64,000 nt of DNA from JALHMI01 sp964598535 (GTDB lineage Bacteria; Planctomycetota; Planctomycetia; Pirellulales; PALSA-1355): NCBI GenBank assembly GCA_964598535.1, contig CAZRCI010000004.1, positions 124,001-188,000 of the forward strand, read 5' to 3'. Below, piece after piece: positions 1 through 9,164 of the stretch. The notes under the pieces are model-generated. The model was not told where the DNA came from, searched no databases, and worked only from the letters and a program-made list of their open reading frames with translations. A program made the translations under genes and the position numbers. Each line of letters starts with the position of its first letter. Position 1 is the stretch's first letter.

Positions 1-60
1 CCGGCGAGACGGACGCCCGCCGGGGCCGTGGTGGATCGCTTTTCCAAGGCAAGCATGGAG

Positions 61-1011
61 TTAACGGCGCGAACGACGAGCACACCGTGCGCCGCCGATA
101 GCAACCATGCCCAAGAGGGCTAAAATCCACGTGGAGGGCTCCGGCACGGTGATCGACGCCAAGGCATCGGTGGACGCGCCGTTCTGAACTTGGACGGATT
201 GAATAACTCCGGCGCCCAACAGCCCGGGAAGAGCCCCATTGAAGCCGGACGCTTGGAGGTCGGCTTCGATCAAGGACATATTGAGCAGGATTTCCCAGGT
301 ACCAACGCGATTATTAGCTGCGTCCCATGTCCAGATGATGCGAGCTACGTCGGCGTCCAGGCGTATGTCATCGCCTGTAGTTTCTATGCCTGTAGTTTCG
401 ATGTGCTCGGGCTTCTGAAGGCCCCACATCGTTCCTTCCCCGCTTTCCCAAGTCGCTAGATCGTGCCAGCCGGAGGTGCGAACCAGAAAACTGCCGGCAC
501 CGCCCGCGGCAGTGCTACCAATGCCGTTGCCGCCGGCGGGGGCAATGGTGCTGGTCGACCAGGTCGAGTCCTCGCCGGCAACTTTCGCTTGAAGCCGGAA
601 GCGGTGTTCACCGTTGATGGCGCCGTTCACGGCTGCGCCCGTGAAAGCGTCCCAGCTGGCGTCTTCGGCGGTGATACTGTTGAATGCACCGCCGATTCCG
701 ATCACCGTGTCCCCCGGGGTCCATGGCCGTGCATCCGCCTTGGTCCAATGGTTCGTTTCGTAATAGTTATGATAGGACGGATCATCGTGGCCAGAAATGT
801 CATAGATCGAGCCATCCGTTACCGTGAACTGGGTTGTGTACGTCTCGAAAGCATAGTTACCCACGCCATGGACATAATGGCCATCGCTCAATGAGTTTCC
901 ATGATGAAACCAACCATCGGCTTCTGGATTTCCGGTCAGCGAAGCGGCAAATGCATCGGGGCACACACCGAAAATGAGCAAGAGAGCCTTAACGACGAGG
1001 GTGCGATTCAT
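61..1011 (-). CDS. PEP-CTERM sorting domain protein, function unknown
   Basis: Exported protein of 316 aa. Residues 1-22 form a signal peptide ending in AFA. The C-terminus has the PEP-CTERM layout: VPEPSTW near residue 289, a hydrophobic helix, then an Arg-rich tail (ARCARRSRR). In this family the tail is recognised by exosortase and the protein is delivered to the cell surface or matrix. The middle (about 25-285) is Gly/Thr/Trp-rich and I do not recognise it. The ATG at 1011 was chosen over an in-frame codon 63 nt upstream because the signal peptide starts there and AAGGA lies about 8 nt before it. A 12-bp palindrome (1042-1053) lies 31 nt upstream of the start. No exosortase gene is in the window. 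Confidence 0.85.
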   Translation of the reverse strand: MNRTLVVKALLLIFGVCPDAFAASLTGNPEADGWFHHGNSLSDGHYVHGVGNYAFETYTTQFTVTDGSIYDISGHDDPSYHNYYETNHWTKADARPWTPGDTVIGIGGAFNSITAEDASWDAFTGAAVNGAINGEHRFRLQAKVAGEDSTWSTSTIAPAGGNGIGSTAAGGAGSFLVRTSGWHDLATWESGEGTMWGLQKPEHIETTGIETTGDDIRLDADVARIIWTWDAANNRVGTWEILLNMSLIEADLQASGFNGALPGLLGAGVIQSVQVQNGASTDALASITVPEPSTWILALLGMVAIGGARCARRSRR

Positions 1012-1041
1012 TAGCGTTTTCCTTGTAATGGCGCTACAGAA

Positions 1042-1053
1042 ACCGGTACCGGT
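1042..1053. promoter_or_regulatory. 12-bp perfect palindrome upstream of PEP-CTERM gene
   Basis: ACCGGTACCGGT is a perfect palindrome and also a direct duplication of ACCGGT. It lies 31-42 nt before the start codon of the minus-strand PEP-CTERM gene. It could be an operator, but in GC-rich DNA it may be chance. The rest of the roughly 660-bp space between this gene and the MscS gene (1012-1668) shows no convincing gene. Confidence 0.25.
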
Positions 1054-1668
1054 GTAAAAACGAAGGTGAAACAACTCAGCGAGTTGCAGATTCGGTCTTC
1101 CGGAGGAAAGCCGTCGTCATACCGTGCCGCATACCGTGTCGCGCGTGCCGAGCACGAACTTGGCCAGGATAGATGCACCCCTCTGGGGATGACTATTGGA
1201 GGAGTGCAACCACGAGAGGCGGAAATTCCACTCTGGCCGGATGACCGAGCGCCAGTACAGTAACTCGCTCCCAGATTAGTCGGGTACAAAGGGGGGTGTC
1301 AATCCGCCGTGAGGATGGGCTCGGGGGCGCGCCTGGATTTGGGAAATCTCTCCTGAAAGCAGGCGGTATTTGCGTGATTTGGCATTGGGTGCATCGGGAT
1401 CCGTATTGAGCATTAGCGGCTCGATTGCTAGCGTTCCTCGACCCCCTACGGGGTTCTCGGCATGTTTGTGCGACAAGTTTGGCTTTCCTGGCAGCCATCG
1501 CGCTGGTCCTGGAAAGCGGCGTGTCGCGGCATGCGCGGCTACTAGCGGGGCACACTATATTTTACGCGCGAGTTCGGGTTCATTTGTCCCTGAGGAATCG
1601 AGTAGACTGGCCGGCCCTCGGGAGCTTATGACTCGCAACTTGATTTGCCGTTCAGCAAGGAGGCTGAA

Positions 1669-3708
1669 GTGGTCCGTTCGTCGCATCGTTGGATCGATAT
1701 GGCGCGGATGGCAATGCTATTCGCCGCGTTCGTGTTGGTGACAGATTCGTTCATCCTGGCGATGGAATCGAATGCGAGTTCTTCGGCCGCTCCGGAGCAG
1801 CTTTCAGACGCGGAGCGGATCGCCCGGCTCGAACGGTCGCTCGAGGCGGACGACAAACGCCTGCTGTTGTTGAAGGCAAGCCTTACCGATCCGAACGGAG
1901 AGTACGCGCAGGCCGAAGCGACGTTTCGCGATCTTGACGTCCAACGCAGCCAGCGCCACCAGCAACTCAAAGACGCCGAAGAGTCCGGCACGGCTGAAGA
2001 CTGGGCTCGCTTGCAAGAGGCCGTGAACTCGCTCGAGAAGAAGTGGGAACTTGCCAAGGAGCGGTTCGACCTGGCGATTGGCGAACGCAAGGCTGCGCAG
2101 GAGAGTCTCGGCACGCTCGAACGCAAGCTGCAAAGCGATCGGGAGACGCTGGCTCGGCTGCGCGGCGAGGACGATGCGCCGCCGGCGTCCGTTCCAAGCC
2201 CTGCGCCTGTGGCTGACGTGTCCGTAGCTCCAGCATCTTCTCCGGCTTCCGCGACGGAGGCAACTGCGCCCGCGCTACCGGTAGCAGGCATTCCGCAGAA
2301 CGCGTTCAGCAGGATGTTGACCGATGAATCTGGCCACCCCAAGATCGGGACGGCCGTCTCCAAGCGCCTTGCGGCCGAGCTGGCAGTAGCGCGAAGCAAA
2401 GTCCAGGAGAGCAGCGACGCGGCCACCGCGGCCGAGGCCGAGGCACGCGCGTTGACCGACCGCATCGAGCTCTTGCAACAAGACATCGAGCAGCAGAGGA
2501 CGCTACGCGACACGGCGCGTAAAAAGGTGGACAATGCCGAACAGACGTTGAAGAACCTCAACGAAGATGTCTTTCGCAAGCTGATGGCCGGCGAGGATAT
2601 CGCGTCGCTCAAGCAGCAGGTTCGCGATACCACCGCGCGCCTGATCGAAGCACGGGCAGCGTCGCGTGATCTATCCACGCATCTTGACGAATTGCAGTCG
2701 ACACTGGCCCTGCTCCAAACCGAACAATTGATCGCCACGAAATCGGCAGCCGCCAAGCGGGCAGCCGCCCAGGCGGCGCAGGCCACGCTCGAAAAGCTCG
2801 AAGATCCGTTCACGCTGAGCAACATTCGACTATGGCTCAAGACGCATTGCCCGCGAATCGTGGTCATTTTGATTACCATCTGGGTGTTGCTGTGGAGCTC
2901 GCGGAATTTTGAACCCCGCCTGGTGTCGTTGATTGCGCGGCGCGGCCGTCGAGGCAGCCGTGAAGATCGCGAAAACAGGGCCAAGACTCTGCTGGGCGTA
3001 TTCAGCAACGTCATGAAGTTGTTGATCGTCGGCGGTGGTCTGTTGATGCTGCTCGAGGAAGTTGGCATTCCCATTACTCCGGTCATCGGAGGCGCCGCGG
3101 TTGTCGGTTTGGCCGTTGCCTTCGGCGCACAAAGCCTGATTAAGGATTTCTTTACCGGGTTCATGGTGTTGTTCGAGCAGCAGTACTTGATCAACGACGT
3201 GATCAAGATTGGCGATACCACCGGCCAGGTCGAGCGAATCACGCTCCGCATGACGGTGCTTCGCGACATGGAAGGTCGTGTCCACTTCATCCCCCACGGT
3301 CAAATCAATACGGTCACGAACCTCACGCACGGCTGGTCGCGGGCCGTTTTCGAGATCTCCGTGGCCTATAAGGAACGCGTGGATGATGTGATCACCACTC
3401 TCAGGCGACTTGCGGTGGAGTTGCGTCAGGATGAAGCCTTTCGGTTGCTCATTCTCGATGATCCGGTGATGCTCGGCGTCGATTCGCTCAGCGGCTCGGC
3501 CGTTACGATCAAGTTTCATATTCAAACCCGGCCGCTTCAGCAGTGGCCCGTCAAGCGCGAACTGTTGCGGCGGATTAAAAACGAGTTCGACCGGCAAGGA
3601 ATCGAGATCGCGTTTCCGCATATGCGGGTGTTCCACGGATCGTCGCATGTCGTTGAAAGCGCGAGTGGGAACGACGGAGAGGAATGGCCGCGCCGCAGTG
3701 TTGCGTGA
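1669..3708 (+). CDS. MscS-family mechanosensitive ion channel with long N-terminal coiled coil
   Basis: Protein of 679 aa. GTG at 1669 is preferred because a near-perfect AAGGAGG (1657-1663) sits 5 nt upstream; an in-frame ATG at 1699 has no such site. A signal-like hydrophobic segment (about 12-30) is followed by coiled coils at about 35-165 and 225-380, with a Pro/Ala-rich linker between. Membrane helices lie at about 396-408, 448-468 and 472-499. The last carries the Gly/Ala-rich pore helix typical of MscS (GGAAVVGLAVAFGAQSL), and a beta domain follows (GDTTGQVERITLR). MscS channels open under membrane tension to release solutes on osmotic downshock. The large coiled-coil front half resembles the periplasmic extension of MscK/MscM-like proteins. 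The gene stands alone. Confidence 0.9.
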   Translation: MVRSSHRWIDMARMAMLFAAFVLVTDSFILAMESNASSSAAPEQLSDAERIARLERSLEADDKRLLLLKASLTDPNGEYAQAEATFRDLDVQRSQRHQQLKDAEESGTAEDWARLQEAVNSLEKKWELAKERFDLAIGERKAAQESLGTLERKLQSDRETLARLRGEDDAPPASVPSPAPVADVSVAPASSPASATEATAPALPVAGIPQNAFSRMLTDESGHPKIGTAVSKRLAAELAVARSKVQESSDAATAAEAEARALTDRIELLQQDIEQQRTLRDTARKKVDNAEQTLKNLNEDVFRKLMAGEDIASLKQQVRDTTARLIEARAASRDLSTHLDELQSTLALLQTEQLIATKSAAAKRAAAQAAQATLEKLEDPFTLSNIRLWLKTHCPRIVVILITIWVLLWSSRNFEPRLVSLIARRGRRGSREDRENRAKTLLGVFSNVMKLLIVGGGLLMLLEEVGIPITPVIGGAAVVGLAVAFGAQSLIKDFFTGFMVLFEQQYLINDVIKIGDTTGQVERITLRMTVLRDMEGRVHFIPHGQINTVTNLTHGWSRAVFEISVAYKERVDDVITTLRRLAVELRQDEAFRLLILDDPVMLGVDSLSGSAVTIKFHIQTRPLQQWPVKRELLRRIKNEFDRQGIEIAFPHMRVFHGSSHVVESASGNDGEEWPRRSVA

Positions 3709-3790
3709 CCCGTGCCCGTGGGGGTGATATAGTGGAACCCCCCGCGGCAAGCTGCGTATTCAGCGCCGCGCAATGTAGCGAGGCGCCGCC

Positions 3791-4873
3791 ATGTCCGACC
3801 GTCGCGAAATCCTCAGGCATTTTGGCATTACCGCGGCCGGGTCGCTGTTGGCCGCGGCGCTCGAACGGTTTGCCGGCGCGGCCGAGAGTTCCGGCGAGCG
3901 GATCAAGATTGGGCAGATCGGCGTTGGCCACGCACATGCGAGCAAGCTCGCGGTTTATCGCGCGAGCGACGATTACGAGGTCGTGGGTATCGTCGAGCCC
4001 GATGCCGAGTTGCGCGAACAGGCCGCTCGCGATGCGACCTATCGCGGGCTTCCCTGGATGACGCGAGAGCAACTGCTGAACGTGCCCGGGCTGCGCGCGG
4101 TGCTTGTCGAAACTCGCGTCCGCGATCTGTTGGAGAATGCGCGGGCTTGCATCGGCGCCGGCAAGCACGTGCACCTGGATAAGCCCGCCGGAGAGTCGTT
4201 GCCCGACTATCGGCGTCTGCTCGCGGATGCCGAGCGCCAGCAGTTGCTCGTTCAGATGGGCTATATGTATCGCTACAACCCTGGCGTGATCCTGCTGCGC
4301 GATCTGCTCAAGCAAGGCTGGCTCGGCGAGCCGTTCGAGGTGCATGCCGTGATGAGCAAGGTGATCGCTCCCGCTGACCGCCGCGGATTGGCCGAGTATC
4401 CCGGCGGAATCATGTTCGAGTTGGGGTGCCACGTAACCGATCTGGTGCTCGGGGTGCTTGGCGCGCCGGCGAAGGTCACGCCTTACAAACAGCATGCCGC
4501 GGACCTCGACGACACGCTGGTCGACAACATGCTGGCCGTGCTCGAATATCCACGAGCGATTGCGACCGTGAAGTCGAGCGCCCTGGAAGTCGAGGGATTT
4601 TCCCGGCGGCATCTTGTTGTTTGCGGCAGTGCAGGCACGTTTCATCTTCAGCCGCTTGATGATCCCGCGGCCCGAGTGGCATTTTCTCAGCCGCGTGGCA
4701 AGTATCGTCGCGGTTATCAAGAAGCGAGTTTTCCGAAATACACGCGGTACGTGGCCGATGCCGCCGATATGGCCGCGATCATTCGCGGCGTCAAGCCGGC
4801 CGACTTTTCTTATCAACACGATCTGGATGTCCAAACCACGCTTCTTGCCGCTTGCGGCTTGTCTCCGGAGTGA
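3791..4873 (+). CDS. Gfo/Idh/MocA family oxidoreductase, exported (first of a pair)
   Basis: Protein of 360 aa. The N-terminus DRREILRHFG resembles a twin-arginine signal and is followed by an Ala-rich hydrophobic segment. The Rossmann segment starts near residue 38 (IGQIGVGHAHA). The conserved Lys-Pro motif appears as LDKPAG near residues 130-134. This superfamily of NAD(P)-dependent sugar or inositol dehydrogenases is greatly expanded in planctomycetes, usually with Tat signals. The substrate cannot be read from sequence. The stop is 6 nt before the start of a second family member, so the two are probably co-transcribed. The glycine pattern GVGHAH is slightly unlike the usual GCGGxG. Confidence 0.88.
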   Translation: MSDRREILRHFGITAAGSLLAAALERFAGAAESSGERIKIGQIGVGHAHASKLAVYRASDDYEVVGIVEPDAELREQAARDATYRGLPWMTREQLLNVPGLRAVLVETRVRDLLENARACIGAGKHVHLDKPAGESLPDYRRLLADAERQQLLVQMGYMYRYNPGVILLRDLLKQGWLGEPFEVHAVMSKVIAPADRRGLAEYPGGIMFELGCHVTDLVLGVLGAPAKVTPYKQHAADLDDTLVDNMLAVLEYPRAIATVKSSALEVEGFSRRHLVVCGSAGTFHLQPLDDPAARVAFSQPRGKYRRGYQEASFPKYTRYVADAADMAAIIRGVKPADFSYQHDLDVQTTLLAACGLSPE

Positions 4874-4879
4874 CCTCCC

Positions 4880-6205
4880 ATGTCGTCGAATCCGTCGCGT
4901 CGAGAGTTTCTGAAGCAGGGCGTCCAGGCGACCGCCGGTGTCGCCGCGGCGACCCAAGTGCTTGGCGGGGTGCATTCGCAAGCGGCCGTCGCCGAGGAAC
5001 CCGTTCGCTTGGCCATCATCGGTTGCGGCGGGATCATGAACCTGCACGTCGCGGGATTGGTCAATCGTCAAGAGAACGTTTCGATCGCGTGGCTGTGCGA
5101 CGTTGATCCGAAGCAAATGGACAAGATCTCGAAGCATACTGCGGCGCTGCCGGCGCCGCGTCGCACGTCGCGCTACGAAGATGTGTTGGCGGACGAAAGC
5201 GTCGAGGCCTGCATCATCGCGACGCCGCATCACTGGCATGCGCCGATCGCCATCGCGGCGATGCGGGCCGGCAAGGACGTGTACATCGAGAAGCCCATCT
5301 CGCATTGCTTCAGCGAAGGGCCTCGGGTGATCGAAGCCGCGCGGAAGTATGGCCGCGTCGTCCAGCAAGGCAGCCAAATGCGTTCCAGCCCTGTTACCGC
5401 CAAGGCGGCCGAATTGCTCAAGCAAGGCATCCTCGGCGAGGTGAAGGTTGCGCGAGCCTGGACCGCGGAAACGCGGGATGAAGTCGGTCCGTTGCCGGAC
5501 GGCACGCCTCCGGAGGGCGTCGACTACGATCGCTGGCTTGGTCCCGCGCCGGTGCATGCGTTCAATCCTCACCGCTTTCACGGCACTTGGCGCATGTTTC
5601 GCGACTACGGCAATGGCGAGATTGGCGACGATGGAATCCATGATCTTGATATGGCCGCTTGGGGATTGGGGATCGATTCGCTTCCCAGTCAGATTACCGC
5701 TCGCGGCGGGCGGATGATGCTCCGCGGCCATGCCAGCGAATATCCCGACAATATGAATGTCACTTACGAGTATCCGGACGGTCGCACGCTGATCTACGAC
5801 AACCTGCCATTCACGGCCTATGGCATGTATGGCTTCGACAACGGCAACTTGTTCTATGGCACCGAAGGCTACATGATCTTCTCGCGTCGTGGCGCGTTCA
5901 GTACGTTCCTGGGACCGAAGAGCAAACCTGGCCCGACCGAGGGCAAGGAACTCCGCGGCCAGCGTGGTTACGCGGAACACATGCAGGAGTTTCTCCGTGC
6001 CGTCCGCACGCGCCAGCCCACGAGCGCAAACCCGGAGGTGGCCCATCGGAGTTGCTCGCTGGTGCACCTGGCGGAAATTGCCTATCGCACGCGTGGGCGG
6101 CTCGATTTCGACGTTGCCGGCGAACGATTCGTCGACTGTCCCGAAGCAGACGCGATGCTGGCCAAGACCTATCGGGAGCCCTACGGAATCCCGCCGATTG
6201 GCTAG
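4880..6205 (+). CDS. Gfo/Idh/MocA family oxidoreductase with Tat signal (second of a pair)
   Basis: Protein of 441 aa with a clear twin-arginine signal (SRREFLKQG) followed by a hydrophobic Ala/Gly segment. The dinucleotide-binding motif IIGCGGIM lies near residues 45-53, and the family motif YIEKPIS near 134-140 carries the conserved Lys. The C-terminal alpha/beta domain includes GDDGIHDLDMAAWGLG, typical of large planctomycetal members. It is probably a periplasmic NAD(P)- or glucose-fructose oxidoreductase-like enzyme acting on a sugar derivative. Only 6 nt separate it from the upstream paralogue. The two are clearly different branches rather than a recent duplication: this one has a longer C-terminal domain and the orthodox glycine motif. 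Confidence 0.92.
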   Translation: MSSNPSRREFLKQGVQATAGVAAATQVLGGVHSQAAVAEEPVRLAIIGCGGIMNLHVAGLVNRQENVSIAWLCDVDPKQMDKISKHTAALPAPRRTSRYEDVLADESVEACIIATPHHWHAPIAIAAMRAGKDVYIEKPISHCFSEGPRVIEAARKYGRVVQQGSQMRSSPVTAKAAELLKQGILGEVKVARAWTAETRDEVGPLPDGTPPEGVDYDRWLGPAPVHAFNPHRFHGTWRMFRDYGNGEIGDDGIHDLDMAAWGLGIDSLPSQITARGGRMMLRGHASEYPDNMNVTYEYPDGRTLIYDNLPFTAYGMYGFDNGNLFYGTEGYMIFSRRGAFSTFLGPKSKPGPTEGKELRGQRGYAEHMQEFLRAVRTRQPTSANPEVAHRSCSLVHLAEIAYRTRGRLDFDVAGERFVDCPEADAMLAKTYREPYGIPPIG

Positions 6206-6404
6206 TTCGCTCCAGGGGGGCGGCGGCCGGTGACATCTCCGCGTTCCCCGAAATCGCTCTCCTCTTTTGTAAGACGGGCGTAAGCCCGGAAACCTAAGCC
6301 GTGTAAGGCCGGCAGCCTGAGCAGCTTGCGTGCGGCATACCGGGTGCGAAAGTTTGACAGTCCTTCTAATGTGCCCGATGATACCGGTGGATTTTTGTCA
6401 AGCT

Positions 6405-6434
6405 TTGTCGATTCGCGACGAATGTTGGTATAGA
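6405..6434 (+). promoter_or_regulatory. Candidate sigma-70-like promoter for the NfeD/flotillin operon
   Basis: TTGTCG (6405-6410) and TATAGA (6429-6434) are separated by 18 nt, about 55 nt upstream of the NfeD-like start. A second similar segment, GGTATAAG, follows 16 nt later, so the -10 region is an imperfect direct repeat. This is from inspection only. Confidence 0.35.
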
Positions 6435-6488
6435 CGAATGCTGGTATAAGAAACGTCAAGTGGCCTCGCACCGGAATGGGACCCTCGT

Positions 6489-7121
6489 ATGGCGACTACC
6501 TTCTTGGTCTGTGCCGTTTTTGGCGCCACCGTGCTGATCGCGCAGTTCTTTCTCGGTTTTGGCGGCGAGCATGACGCCGATTTTGAGGGGCCTGAGGATG
6601 CTCCCGATGGTGTCGCTGATTTCGAGGACGACGGTTACGATCACGGCGACGGTCCGCACCACGATTCCACGTGGCTGTTCGGCATTCTGACCCTGCGGAC
6701 CATTCTGATCGGCATCACGTTCTTCGGCCTCACCGGCCGGATGGCGCTGGCTTGGGGGCTGGAGCCGCCTCGGCCGCTCGCGGTCGCCATCGCCGGCGCC
6801 CTGGTCTCGATGTACGGAATGTACTTTTTGATGCGGGCCCTGATGAAACTGACGGCCGACGGCACCGAACGAATTTCTCGAGCCGTGGGAGAAGAAGGTA
6901 CGGTTTATCTGACGATTCCGGGCCAGAACCAGGGAGTCGGCAAGATCCACGTCACCGTGCAGAATCGGATGCTGGAATACGAAGCGACGACGGCGGGCGA
7001 AAGGTTGCCGACGGGCGCGCGGATCGTCGTGGTCGATGTGATCAGCAGCGACCGTGTCGCTGTCGAGCCTTTGTCCCATACTGCCCCCTCAACGGAACCT
7101 GTAGGTAACGAAAATGTCTAG
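6489..7121 (+). CDS. NfeD-like membrane protein (YuaF/YqiJ type), flotillin partner
   Basis: Protein of 210 aa with hydrophobic helices at about 1-22, 61-80 and 97-117 and a soluble C-terminal domain (about 130-205). That domain is the right size and pattern for the OB-fold of NfeD proteins (GTVYLTIPGQ, GARIVVVDVISSDRVAVEPL). Between the first two helices is an Asp/Glu/His-rich loop (about 28-58). NfeD proteins are encoded beside flotillins and work with them in membrane microdomains. Here the stop codon lies inside the next reading frame (8-nt overlap), which indicates translational coupling to the flotillin gene. The annotation rests on fold pattern plus this neighbour. Confidence 0.82.
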   Translation: MATTFLVCAVFGATVLIAQFFLGFGGEHDADFEGPEDAPDGVADFEDDGYDHGDGPHHDSTWLFGILTLRTILIGITFFGLTGRMALAWGLEPPRPLAVAIAGALVSMYGMYFLMRALMKLTADGTERISRAVGEEGTVYLTIPGQNQGVGKIHVTVQNRMLEYEATTAGERLPTGARIVVVDVISSDRVAVEPLSHTAPSTEPVGNENV

Positions 7122-8718
7122 CTCGCTGCTCCTGGCGCAACTCGACTCGCTCAATGAAGCCACGTTTTGGACGGCCGCGACGCTGATCGTGGCCGGGTTG
7201 ATCTTTGTCGGCGCCATGCGCCTGATCGCCACGCGTTACAAGCGCTGCCCCAGCAACCGCGTGCTGGTGATCTATGGCCGCGTGGGCGGCGGCAACACGT
7301 CGCGCTGCGTGCATGGCGGCGCGAAGTTCGTCTGGCCGCTCATTCAAGACTACAGCTACTTGAGTCTGGAGCCGATTCAGATCGAAATTCCGCTGCGCGG
7401 CGCGCTCTCGATCGAGAACATCCGCGTCAACGTGCCCAGCGTGTTCACGGTGGCGATCGGCACCAGCCCCGAGGTGATGCAGAACGCGGCGATCCGCTTG
7501 CTGGGCCTCAACGGCGACCAGATTCGCGGCCAGGCCGAGGAAATCATCTTTGGCCAGTTGCGCCAGGTGATCGCCTCGATGCGGATCGAAGACATCAATC
7601 GCGATCGCGATACGTTTCTCGAACACATTCAGAATTCGCTCGAACCGGAGCTCAAGAAGATCGGCCTCGTGCTGATCAACGTCAACATCACCGACATCAC
7701 CGACGAGTCGGGCTACATCGACGCCATCGGCCAGAAGGCCGCCAGCCAGGCGATCCAGCAGGCCCGCGGCGACGTGGCCGATCAGGAACGCATGGGCGAA
7801 ACGCGCGTGGCCGAAGCCGAGCGAGACCGGATGATCCAGGTCGCCAATGCCAACAAGCTGCGCGACATCGGGACGCGGGAAGCTTCCCGCGAACAAGCCG
7901 TTCGCCTGGCCGAACTCGAAAAGGAGCAGAAGATCGGCGAGCAGACCGCGGGGTTCGAGCGCGACGCCAGCGTCAAGAGCGCCGAGCAGCGGATGCGCGT
8001 CCACCTGGCCGACGCCGAAGCCAAGGCCATCGAAGGTGAAAACATGGCGCAGGCGGCCGTCGCCACCTCGAACGCGCAACTGCTCGTCAAGAAGGCCGAG
8101 GCCTACGAGGTCGGCGAAAAACGCAAACGTGAAGCCGAGGCCGCGGTGCTTGAAGCCCAGAACCGGGCGATGGCCAAGGCCGCCCTGGCCGAGGCCGAAC
8201 GCCGCGAAGCCGAACAGCGCGCCGAGCTCGAGGCCCCGGCCAAGGCTCAGAAGGCCCGCATCATCGTCGAAGCCGAAGCCGAGGCCGAAAAGCGCCGGCT
8301 CGAAGCCGAAGGCCAGGCGGCCGCGATTTACGCCAAGCTCGAGGCCGAGGCCCGCGGCCAGTACGAAATCCTGGCCAAGAAGGGCGAAGGCCTCAAGCAG
8401 ATCATCGAAGCGTGCGGCGGCGCGAAGGAAGCCTTCCAACTGCTGATGCTCGAACACCTCGACAACTTGGCCGATGCTTCCGCCCGGGCGATCTCGAACA
8501 TCAAGTTCGACAAGGTCATCGTCTGGGAAAACGGCGGCGCGAACGGCAAGAGCAGCACCGCCGGTTTCTTGCAGAACATCGCCGGCTCGCTTCCGCCGAT
8601 GATGAACGTGCTGAAGGACATCGGCGGCGTGGAGCTGCCCGAGGCGCTCATCAAGCTGGGCGGCGACGCCAAGAGCGAATCGGCCAACGGTTCGACCGAG
8701 AGCGCCCATGTCGGGTAG
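7114..8718 (+). CDS. Flotillin-family (SPFH/band 7) protein, YqiK-like
   Basis: Protein of 534 aa. One membrane helix lies at about 18-36, followed by the SPFH/band-7 domain (about 40-210; PLRGALSIENIRVNVPSVFTV, INVNITDITDESGYIDAIGQKA). A long Glu/Ala coiled coil runs from about 215 to 430 and contains the EAEAE repeats characteristic of flotillins, followed by a short C-terminal domain. Flotillins oligomerise on the inner membrane and organise ordered lipid microdomains. The start overlaps the upstream NfeD-like gene by 8 nt, the usual flotillin/NfeD arrangement. A 24-bp intergenic repeat begins 12 nt after the stop. Confidence 0.93.
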   Translation: MSSSLLLAQLDSLNEATFWTAATLIVAGLIFVGAMRLIATRYKRCPSNRVLVIYGRVGGGNTSRCVHGGAKFVWPLIQDYSYLSLEPIQIEIPLRGALSIENIRVNVPSVFTVAIGTSPEVMQNAAIRLLGLNGDQIRGQAEEIIFGQLRQVIASMRIEDINRDRDTFLEHIQNSLEPELKKIGLVLINVNITDITDESGYIDAIGQKAASQAIQQARGDVADQERMGETRVAEAERDRMIQVANANKLRDIGTREASREQAVRLAELEKEQKIGEQTAGFERDASVKSAEQRMRVHLADAEAKAIEGENMAQAAVATSNAQLLVKKAEAYEVGEKRKREAEAAVLEAQNRAMAKAALAEAERREAEQRAELEAPAKAQKARIIVEAEAEAEKRRLEAEGQAAAIYAKLEAEARGQYEILAKKGEGLKQIIEACGGAKEAFQLLMLEHLDNLADASARAISNIKFDKVIVWENGGANGKSSTAGFLQNIAGSLPPMMNVLKDIGGVELPEALIKLGGDAKSESANGSTESAHVG

Positions 8719-8729
8719 TAGGTAGTGGC

Positions 8730-8809
8730 TAGTGGCTAGTGATCAGTGACTAGAAATGGTGAGCGTTTTCCCATGCTTTCCAACTCTAGCCACTGACCAC
8801 TAGCCACTA
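8730..8809. repeat. Inverted pair of a 24-bp TAGTGGCTAGTG-type repeat
   Basis: Segments 8730-8753 and 8786-8809 are inverted copies of one 24-bp sequence with 2 mismatches, separated by 32 nt, just after the flotillin stop. An extra partial TAGTGGC unit precedes the first copy (8723). A third copy with 1 mismatch to the first occurs at 19707-19730, also just after a stop codon. The pair could form a hairpin in the 3' untranslated RNA. Confidence 0.7.
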
Positions 8810-8950
8810 CTCTCCACTCCCTCCCTTCTTTCCAGCCACCGGCCACGAGCCACGATATCCCCACGCGAGGGGCGTGCGCTTCGGGCTCGTGCGGGCAATA
8901 GTGATGCCCGATTTTGCGCGCACGCCTGGTTTCCGCGGCGCCCCGGGGAC

Positions 8951-9164
8951 TTTTTTTGTCAAAAAGCATGTTTTTTTGACTTTTTTGACGAATGGACCGG
9001 ATTTAGGCGTGCGCCAGGCCCTCTCACGGCACATAGCGCTATAGAGGGACATGTTTTTTCGTTTTTCGAAGGAACCTATTTTTCTTTTTTTCGCGGGCCC
9101 TCCGCGGTTGGTTTTTGGTTTCCACGCCTTGGTTTTTTCTGAACAAAAAAAAGTGAGAACGCTC
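8951..9164. other. T-tract-rich leader upstream of PEP-CTERM gene
   Basis: This stretch has runs of 6-8 T or A, unusual for the surrounding high-GC DNA. It includes an inverted pair GTCAAAAA (8958-8965) / TTTTTGAC (8973-8980) and a further TTTTTTGAC. I see no gene in it. It may be the promoter region or a structured leader of the downstream PEP-CTERM gene, or a terminator region for the upstream operon. Confidence 0.4.

Noticed and set aside
1425..1631. Small plus-strand frame before the MscS gene
   Set aside because: No ribosome-binding site or domain; the MscS start is decided by the AAGGAGG at 1657-1663 downstream.
3575..6067. Long minus-strand open frame (830 codons) opposite the Gfo/Idh genes
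   Set aside because: It is antisense to two clear oxidoreductase genes, its translation is His/Arg/Gln-rich with no domain, and high-GC codon bias commonly creates such shadows.
7042..8709. Minus-strand open frame of 555 codons opposite the flotillin
   Set aside because: The repeated GLGFGF-type translation mirrors the Glu/Ala coiled-coil codons of the flotillin; not a gene.
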